In this document: one piece after another, positions 58,896 to 64,000 of the stretch
How positions within the stretch are numbered: the stretch's first letter is position 1
Layout of the letters: each line of letters begins with the position of its first letter
NCBI RefSeq assembly: GCF_029893805.1
Contig: NZ_JARXYP010000002.1
Location: forward strand, 2,976,001-3,040,000
DNA: 64,000 bases
Direction of reading: 5' to 3'
From: Streptomyces sp. SAI-135
Lineage (GTDB): Bacteria; Actinomycetota; Actinomycetes; Streptomycetales; Streptomycetaceae
Position numbers and translations under genes: made by a program
Notes under the pieces: generated by a model
What the model saw: the letters and a program-made list of their open reading frames with translations, nothing else
The model's database searches: none
What the model was told of the DNA's origin: nothing

Positions 58896-60113
58896 GTGAC
58901 TTCCTTCGACACCTCCCCGCAACTCAACGTCTGGCGCGCACTGCTCGCGCTGGCCGTGGTGTTCGTGATGCTGGCGACCACCGGCTGGACCGCGCTGCGC
59001 AACCAGCGGGAGGCCACCCCGCTCCAGGCCTCGCTCGAGTCCTGGGCGCACGGCCGCCTCCACGGACACCGGCTGCCGGACCCGGACACCGCCCCCGCTC
59101 AGCTCACGCGCTTCTTCGCCGCCCTCACCTCCCAGGAGCGCGTCCGCCTCGCCCAGCGCTACCCGCTCGCGGTCGGCAACATGAACGGCGCCCCCGTCAC
59201 ACTGCGCTACCAGGCCAACCGCCTCGCGCTCCTGCAGGCCCGTGCCGTCGAGCGCGCCCGCATGCACGACGCCCGGCTCACACCGGCCGGTCAGCAGGAG
59301 GCGGGCCGCCGTATGCACCGCTTCGAGGCGCTGACCGCCCCGGAGCGCCACATCCTCGCCTTCGACCCCGACGGCTCGGGGCGGGTCGCCGAGGTCTTCG
59401 GCGACCTCGGCCGAGCGGAGCGGGTCTCCGTCGTCGTGCCCGGTGTCGACACCGACGTGCTCACCTTCCAGCGCACCAAGCGCAGCTGGTCCGCGCCGGT
59501 CGGCATGGCCAAGGCCCTTTACCGAGCCGAGCGGGAGGCGAGCCCGGCCACGCGTACGGCGGTGATCGCCTGGGCCGACTACACCGCGCCCGCCGGACTC
59601 GGCATCGACTCGGCCACCGCGATGCGCGCCGAGACCGGCGCCGTCCGGCTGAACGAACTGGTGCGCGCGCTGCCCGGCACCTCGCCGGTCTCCCTGTTCT
59701 GCCACAGCTACGGCTCCGTGGTGTGCGGGGTCGCCGCGCCCGCGCTGCCCGGGCGGGTGTCCGACATCGCGGTGGCCGGCAGCCCCGGGATGCGGGTCGC
59801 CGACGCCTCCCATCTGCGCACCTCCGCCCATGTGTGGGCGATGCGGGACGCCGACGACTGGATCCAGGACGTGCCGTACCTGGAGGTCGGCGGTCTCGGC
59901 CACGGTGCCGATCCGGTGTCCTCCGCGTTCGGCGCGCGGGTGCTGTCCGCGCGGGGCGCGGACGGTCACGCCGGTTACTTCGAGCCCGGAACGGAGAGCC
60001 TGCTCAACTTCGCCGAGATCGGCATTGGCGCATACCGCTCGGTGCAGTGCGCCCACGAGGACGAAGCCTGCCGCGCCGGTTTGCCCGGCACGGCCACGGC
60101 CGGACGCGCGTAG
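58896..60113 (+). CDS. DUF1023 alpha/beta hydrolase, membrane-anchored
   Basis: A 405-aa protein. An N-terminal transmembrane helix (about 12-31, VWRALLALAVVFVMLATTGW) anchors it. The C-terminal hydrolase has VVPGVDTDVLTF, the nucleophile elbow FCHSYGSVVCG (Ser in HSYGS), and a late GHGADPVSSAFGAR stretch, the DUF1023 pattern. It is probably an extracellular lipid or ester hydrolase; substrate unknown. GTG 58896, with TAGTGT 9 nt upstream, so a very short leader. Confidence 0.87.
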   Translation: MTSFDTSPQLNVWRALLALAVVFVMLATTGWTALRNQREATPLQASLESWAHGRLHGHRLPDPDTAPAQLTRFFAALTSQERVRLAQRYPLAVGNMNGAPVTLRYQANRLALLQARAVERARMHDARLTPAGQQEAGRRMHRFEALTAPERHILAFDPDGSGRVAEVFGDLGRAERVSVVVPGVDTDVLTFQRTKRSWSAPVGMAKALYRAEREASPATRTAVIAWADYTAPAGLGIDSATAMRAETGAVRLNELVRALPGTSPVSLFCHSYGSVVCGVAAPALPGRVSDIAVAGSPGMRVADASHLRTSAHVWAMRDADDWIQDVPYLEVGGLGHGADPVSSAFGARVLSARGADGHAGYFEPGTESLLNFAEIGIGAYRSVQCAHEDEACRAGLPGTATAGRA

Positions 60114-60167
60114 AGACCGCAGGAATCGCGGTCTGCGCGAGGAGGGGACGAAGGAGCTCGTGCCGCA

Positions 60168-60173
60168 TACGAT
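60168..60173 (+). promoter_or_regulatory. -10 box TACGAT of a leaderless gene
   Basis: TACGAT ends 7 nt before ATG 60181. This argues for 60181 over the in-frame ATG at 60172, which overlaps the box. Confidence 0.45.
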
Positions 60174-60180
60174 GACCCGC

Positions 60181-61029
60181 ATGGGTGACGTACTGGCCGG
60201 ATTTCATGCCGCCTGGGAGTTCGAGTCCGACTCCGTGCTCATCCGCTACGAACGGGGGATTCGCACACCGAAGCTCTTCCAGGCACTGGGGGAACGACGG
60301 ATCCCCCTGGAGGCGATCTCCGGGGTGACGCTGACTCCCGGCAAGCGGGGCACGGTGGTGCTGCACGCCGAGCCGCGGTCCGGGGCGGATCCGCTCATGG
60401 AGGCGGCGGCGGGACAGCTCAAGGAAGGGTGCGACCCGTACCGGCTGGTGCTGCCGGCCGACAAGGAGACGCTCGCCGAGTACTACGCGGACGAGCTGCG
60501 CGCGCTGCTGAAGGAGGACGCCGAACCGGCGGAACGTTTCCTGGTGCCGGCGCCCGAGGTGCCGTTGCAGTTCAAGGCGTACGACGGGAAGGCGTCCTTC
60601 GACGGCCGTACCGTGCACTTCCGCTGGTTCTGGACGGGGGCGTCCTCGGCGAAGTGGAAGGCCGGCGACCAGAGTTTCGCGGTGTCCGAGCTGACGGGTG
60701 TCGAGTGGCGGTCGCCGGAGGTCTTCGAGGGCCATCTGCGACTGCTCCGCGGGGAGCCGGGGCCGGTGCAGGCGGACCAGGACCCCGCAGCCGTGGTGTT
60801 CGGCCTGGGGTACGGGCCCGTCCACGAGTCCCTGCCGTTCGCGGCGGCGGTGCTCTCCGCCGTACGGCAGCGGGGGCCCGCGGCAGCGGTCCCGGCCGTG
60901 GCCGCGCCACGCCGGGACCCCGCGGACATCGCCGAGCGCATCCGCCATCTCGGAGAACTGCACCAGGCCGGGCTGGTCACCGACGAGGAGTTCTCCGTGA
61001 AGAAGGCGGAACTGCTGGCGGAGCTGTGA
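60181..61029 (+). CDS. DUF4429/SHOCT-like protein
   Basis: A 282-aa protein. Two tandem beta-rich domains (WEFESDSVLIRYERGIRTPKL and GKASFDGRTVHFRWFWTGAS) are of the PH-like DUF4429 type. The C-terminal ~30 residues form a SHOCT motif (IAERIRHLGELHQAGLVTDEEFSVKKAELLAEL). The SHOCT end suggests oligomerisation or lipid/peptide binding. ATG 60181 is chosen from the -10 spacing. It is cytoplasmic, function unknown, and adjacent to the convergent aldo-keto reductase. Confidence 0.85.
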   Translation: MGDVLAGFHAAWEFESDSVLIRYERGIRTPKLFQALGERRIPLEAISGVTLTPGKRGTVVLHAEPRSGADPLMEAAAGQLKEGCDPYRLVLPADKETLAEYYADELRALLKEDAEPAERFLVPAPEVPLQFKAYDGKASFDGRTVHFRWFWTGASSAKWKAGDQSFAVSELTGVEWRSPEVFEGHLRLLRGEPGPVQADQDPAAVVFGLGYGPVHESLPFAAAVLSAVRQRGPAAAVPAVAAPRRDPADIAERIRHLGELHQAGLVTDEEFSVKKAELLAEL

Positions 61030-61030
61030 C

Positions 61031-62047
61031 CTACTCCCGGCCCGCCGACGAGAACCGCATGTCCGCGTAACGGTCGCCTGCCACCTGGCCCGCGATCGGC
61101 TCCAGCAGCTCCAGCTCCTCCTTCGTGAGCTCGATCCGCGTCGCGGCCGCGTTCTCCTCCACACGGGCCGGCTTGCGGGTGCCCGGGATCGGGACGACCG
61201 GGAGGTCGTGGACCGCCGTCTGCTGCTGGACCCAGGCCAGGGCGACCTGGCCGAGGGAGACGCCGTGCGCCTCGGCGACCGTGCGGACCGGCTCCAGGAG
61301 GGCCGCGTTCGCCGCCGCGTTGTCGCCCGTGAAGCGGGGCTGCTGGCGGCGGAAGTCGTCGGCGGTGAGGTCCTTGTCGGCGTTGGTGAAGGAGCCGGTG
61401 AGGAAACCGCGCCCGAGCGGCGAGTAAGGGACGAGCGCCACGCCCAGGTCACGGGCGGCCGGGACCACCTGGGCCTCGATGTCCCGGCTGAACAGGGACC
61501 ACTCCGACTGCACGGCCGCGATGGGGTGGACGGCCTGCGCCGCGCGCAGCTCCGCCGCGGTGACCTCGCTGAGGCCCAGGTGCTTGACCTTGCCCTCGCG
61601 CACCAGCTCGGCCATGGTGCCGACGGAGTCCTCGATCGGCACGTTCACATCGCGCCGGTGCATGTAGTAGAGGTCGATCGCGTCGACGTCCAGGCGCTTC
61701 AGGCTCGCCTCGACCGCCTTGCGGATGTAGGGCGGGTCGTTGCGGATGATCCGCCGGGTCGGGTCGTCCGGGGGTATCGACAGGGCGAACTTGGTGGCTA
61801 TCACCACCTCGTCGCGGTGGGCCTTGAAGAACGGGGACAGGAACGTCTCGTTCTCCCCGTTGCCGTAGGCGTCCGCCGTGTCGTAGAGCGTGATGCCGAG
61901 TTCGAGGGCCCGCTCCAGGGTGGCCCGGGACTCCTTCGCGTCCGTGGGGCCGTACGCGAAGCTCATGCCCATGCAGCCGAGCCCCTGGACGCCGACCGCG
62001 GGGCCGGTGTCGCCGAGTCGTGCGGTGGGGATCGTGCGGTCCGTCAT
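61031..62047 (-). CDS. Aldo/keto reductase
   Basis: A 338-aa (beta/alpha)8 NADPH oxidoreductase with the catalytic Asp-Tyr in DTADAYGNG, Lys in ATKFAL and His in YYMHRRD. The GLSEVTAAEL and PIPGTRKPARVEEN stretches place it in the YajO/PLP-reductase-like AKR group that detoxifies aldehydes. Its ATG overlaps the stop of the upstream MerR gene by 4 nt (ATGA), so the two are one operon, induced by whatever the MerR senses. Confidence 0.94.
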   Translation of the reverse strand: MTDRTIPTARLGDTGPAVGVQGLGCMGMSFAYGPTDAKESRATLERALELGITLYDTADAYGNGENETFLSPFFKAHRDEVVIATKFALSIPPDDPTRRIIRNDPPYIRKAVEASLKRLDVDAIDLYYMHRRDVNVPIEDSVGTMAELVREGKVKHLGLSEVTAAELRAAQAVHPIAAVQSEWSLFSRDIEAQVVPAARDLGVALVPYSPLGRGFLTGSFTNADKDLTADDFRRQQPRFTGDNAAANAALLEPVRTVAEAHGVSLGQVALAWVQQQTAVHDLPVVPIPGTRKPARVEENAAATRIELTKEELELLEPIAGQVAGDRYADMRFSSAGRE

Positions 62048-62508
62048 CCGGCTTTCTCCGATTCGTAGGCGCGACCGGCTTCGGCGTAGAAGCTGATCTT
62101 CCGGTCGAGAACGGCGAGCGTGTCCTTGAGTTCCGCGATCCGGGACAGGACGTCCCGGCGGGTCGTCTCCAGGAGCTCGAACCGTTCGGTGAACGTGTGG
62201 TCGCCCTCGCGCACCAGTTCCGCGTACCGCACCATGTCGGCGACCGGCATGCCGGTGAGCCGGAGCTTGCCGACGAGGTCGAGCCAGTCGAGGTCGCGGT
62301 TGCTGTAGCGGCGCTGGCCGGTGTGCGAGCGGTCGATGTGCGGCATCAGGCCGATGCGCTCGTACCAGCGCAGGGTGTGCGCGGTCAGCCCGGTGAAGGC
62401 GACGACCTCGCTGATCGTGTAGCTGTCCTGCCCCACCGGACGCCGGTGGGGGTGCGGCGGGGCCGCGCAGCTGTCGGTCCTGGTACCCGTGGTCTCCATC
62501 ACCGTCAT
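62044..62508 (-). CDS. MerR-family regulator
   Basis: A 154-aa protein. A short tail is followed by YTISEVVAFTGLTAHTLRWYERIGLM ... HTGQRRYSNRDLDWL, the MerR winged helix, and a long dimerisation helix to the C terminus. No metal-binding Cys cluster is present, so a drug- or aldehyde-responsive type is likelier than a metal sensor. ATG 62508 fits a 7-nt gap from its -10 box. It controls itself and the coupled aldo-keto reductase through the palindrome in its own promoter. Confidence 0.92.
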   Translation of the reverse strand: MTVMETTGTRTDSCAAPPHPHRRPVGQDSYTISEVVAFTGLTAHTLRWYERIGLMPHIDRSHTGQRRYSNRDLDWLDLVGKLRLTGMPVADMVRYAELVREGDHTFTERFELLETTRRDVLSRIAELKDTLAVLDRKISFYAEAGRAYESEKAG

Positions 62509-62515
62509 GCTCCCA

Positions 62516-62546
62516 ACGCTATGACCTTGGAGTGCACTCCAAGCAA
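62516..62546 (-). promoter_or_regulatory. MerR-type promoter with 19-bp spacer and palindromic operator
   Basis: On the minus strand: TTGCTT (62546-62541), 19-bp spacer, TAGCGT (62521-62516), then 7 nt to the ATG. The spacer and -35 contain the perfect 18-bp palindrome CTTGGAGTGCACTCCAAG (62526-62543). The long spacer and operator inside it are the hallmark of MerR-activated promoters. Confidence 0.8.
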
Positions 62547-62628
62547 GCGGAACCGGTAAGAAATCGGCAGGACGCCGTCCTGTGGACGGGTACCGGACCC
62601 CACGATGATTCTGGAGCTGCGAGCCGCT

Positions 62629-62634
62629 TAGGCT
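62629..62634 (+). promoter_or_regulatory. -10 box TAGGCT of a leaderless gene
   Basis: TAGGCT ends 7 nt before ATG 62642, with no ribosome site. Confidence 0.45.
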
Positions 62635-62641
62635 CGACGGC

Positions 62642-63457
62642 ATGTCCTTGCAGAGCCTCGCATTGATCGAGAACTGGCCGGTTCCCACCGCTGCGGCGGG
62701 GGTGGTCCGGGCCGACGGCACCGTCCTCGGCACCCACGGTCCGTCCGGTCACCGCTTTCCGCTGGCCTCGGTCACCAAGCCGCTCGCCGCGTACGCCGTC
62801 CTCGTCGCGTACGAGGAAGGGGCGGTCGAGCTCGACGAGCCGGCCGGGCCGAGCGGCTCGACGGTGCGTCATCTGCTCGCGCACACCTCGGGGCTGGCCT
62901 TCGACGAGCACCGGGTCACCGCCCCGCCCGGGGAGCGGCGCCTGTACTCCAACGCCGGCTTCGAGCAGCTCGGCGACCATGTCGCCAAGGCCACGGACAT
63001 CCCGTTCGCCGAGTACCTGCGGCAGGCGGTCCTGGAACCGCTGGGCATGACGTCGACCGGCCTGGAGGGCTCGCCCGCCAAGGACGGTGTGTCCACCGTC
63101 GAGGACCTGCTGCGGTTCGCGGCCGAGGTGCAGGCACCGCGGCTGCTGGACCCGCGTACGGTCGCGGAGGCGATGACCGTCCAGTACCCCGGCACCAAGG
63201 GCGTGCTCCCCGGCTACGGCCACCAGAACCCCAACGACTGGGGCCTCGGCTTCGAGATCCGCGACTCCAAGTCCCCGCACTGGACCGGCTCCTCGTCCTC
63301 ACCGCGCACCTTCGGGCACTTCGGCCAGTCGGGCACGTTCCTGTGGATCGACCCGGACGCGCGGGCGGCCTGCGTGGCCCTGACCGACCGCGCCTTCGGG
63401 CCGTGGGCCGTCGAGGCCTGGCCCGCCTTCACCGACGCCGTGCTCGCCGGTCTCTAG
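62642..63457 (+). CDS. Serine hydrolase, class C beta-lactamase fold
   Basis: A 271-aa protein, short for the family. SVTK (FPLASVTKPLAA) is the catalytic Ser-Lys, YSN is seen in LYSNAGFEQL and HFGQSG supplies the third motif. No signal peptide, so it acts inside the cell. Esterase, D-aminopeptidase or acyltransferase activity is possible. ATG 62642 fits a leaderless mRNA. Its stop overlaps the convergent pirin gene by 3 bp. Confidence 0.88.
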   Translation: MSLQSLALIENWPVPTAAAGVVRADGTVLGTHGPSGHRFPLASVTKPLAAYAVLVAYEEGAVELDEPAGPSGSTVRHLLAHTSGLAFDEHRVTAPPGERRLYSNAGFEQLGDHVAKATDIPFAEYLRQAVLEPLGMTSTGLEGSPAKDGVSTVEDLLRFAAEVQAPRLLDPRTVAEAMTVQYPGTKGVLPGYGHQNPNDWGLGFEIRDSKSPHWTGSSSSPRTFGHFGQSGTFLWIDPDARAACVALTDRAFGPWAVEAWPAFTDAVLAGL

Positions 63458-64000
63458 GACATCTCCCACAGCAGAAGCTCGGCCGGGGTCACCGCCACCG
63501 CGTCCAGTTCCTTCGCGCCGGTGACCCGGGCCGCATCCCCTGGGCCCAGCTCCTCGCCGTCCAGCCGCACGTCACCGCGCACGACATGGACGTAGACGAA
63601 GCGCCCGTCCGGCACCGCCGTGCGCTCCCCCACGGCCAGTCGCCGCACATGGAGCAGCGCGCCCGCCTCCGGGATCGCGTACGGCGTCGAGTCGGCGATC
63701 CCGCGGACGATCTCGTACGACGGCTCGCCGCCGGGCGCCAGGGGGGCCAGCCAGGTCTGCACGAAGGTCAGCGGGGTCTCGCCGTCGTTGCGCTCGACGT
63801 GCCGTACGCCCGCGGCGGCGCTCAGCCGCTGGACGTCACCGGCCCGTACGACCGTCTCGTGCCCGGTGGAGTCACGGTGCGTCAGCTCGCCCTCCACCAC
63901 CCACGTCACGATCTCGGTGTGGCTGTGCGGGTGCTCGTCGAAACCGGCCCCGGGCACCAGCCGCTCCTCGTTGCAGGCGATCAGCGCGCCGAACCGGAGG
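63454..64000 (-). CDS. Pirin-family cupin protein (5' end beyond the window)
   Basis: A partial coding sequence of at least 182 residues; the open frame continues off the right edge (LRFGALIACNEERL at the cut). Cupin motif 1 FDEHPHSHTEIVTWVVEGELTH has the HxH metal ligands. A later ERLPVPDG-like ERTAVPDGRFVYVHVVRGDV strand is from the second cupin. Pirins bind iron and some are quercetin dioxygenases or redox-sensing coregulators. Confidence 0.9.
   Translation of the reverse strand, partial: LRFGALIACNEERLVPGAGFDEHPHSHTEIVTWVVEGELTHRDSTGHETVVRAGDVQRLSAAAGVRHVERNDGETPLTFVQTWLAPLAPGGEPSYEIVRGIADSTPYAIPEAGALLHVRRLAVGERTAVPDGRFVYVHVVRGDVRLDGEELGPGDAARVTGAKELDAVAVTPAELLLWEMS

Noticed and set aside
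60172..60180. Upstream ATG for the DUF4429 gene
   Set aside because: It overlaps the TACGAT -10 box, and no ribosome site supports it. It remains possible if the promoter is elsewhere.

Overview
The window is 64 kb of a high-GC actinobacterial chromosome, almost certainly Streptomyces. The evidence is third-position GC so strong that nearly every gene casts long shadow ORFs, frequent GTG and TTG starts, many promoters whose -10 box sits 6-7 nt before the start codon, an alpha-lytic-type secreted protease, a Tat-exported PhoD phosphatase, a homodimeric-type pyruvate dehydrogenase E1 and a large Ter stress cluster. I see no insertion sequence, prophage, integrase or CRISPR array. Most of the window reads as ordinary chromosome with many one- or two-gene units.

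0-12 kb: a thiolase and a CYP125-like P450 diverge from a KstR-like palindrome, suggesting sterol or branched side-chain degradation. They are followed by a flavin monooxygenase, a small helical protein and a LuxR-type regulator; a glycosyltransferase-87/PAP2 fusion membrane enzyme; an MHS-family transporter; a palindrome-preceded O-methyltransferase; an FHA protein; and two proteins that share a sequence motif. 12-31 kb: a DHA2 drug exporter with a winged-helix tail; a peptidoglycan-binding membrane protein; a HAD phosphatase whose 3' end is tandemly amplified downstream; a GDT1/TMEM165 Mn transporter under a yybP-ykoY riboswitch; a secreted HNH nuclease; a PhoD-like phosphatase; DoxX, DedA, DUF2277, ketopantoate reductase, GNAT, RibD-like, two MFS, YciI and YihY genes; and tRNA-Val(TAC).

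31-37.5 kb: a DUF4097 lipoprotein and a coiled-coil protein, then the most unusual locus. It is a 62-residue peptide with a strong Shine-Dalgarno site, followed by four tightly coupled genes: an unknown 237-aa protein, two paralogous DUF6895-like proteins and a cytoplasmic SxxK serine hydrolase. It looks like a peptide-modification operon without any standard RiPP enzyme. 37.5-41.7 kb: a secreted chitin-binding serine protease, PhoD, an FmdB-type zinc ribbon and DedA.

41.7-50.6 kb: a Ter system with HAD phosphatase, fused double phosphoribosyltransferase (PRTase_2-TRSP-PRTase_1), CitE-like aldolase, a TerD with a Pro-rich tail, a TerA-like protein, a TerC-like membrane protein and two compact TerD proteins. 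A SigR-like promoter candidate precedes the last TerD. It abuts the conserved block ahpE - DUF3052 - aceE (50.6-54.7 kb). 54.8-64 kb: a K+ channel, a small membrane protein with decayed partial copies of itself, a divergent TetR/DHA2 exporter pair with overlapping promoters, a DUF1023 hydrolase, DUF4429, a MerR/aldo-keto reductase operon with a textbook 19-bp-spacer MerR promoter, a second SxxK hydrolase, and a pirin cut by the right edge.

A theme of this window is local tandem amplification just downstream of gene 3' ends. It is seen at the HAD gene (two 212-bp copies, 2 mismatches), the MFS gene at 25.5 kb, the small gene at 28.5 kb and the DUF4190-like gene at 56 kb.
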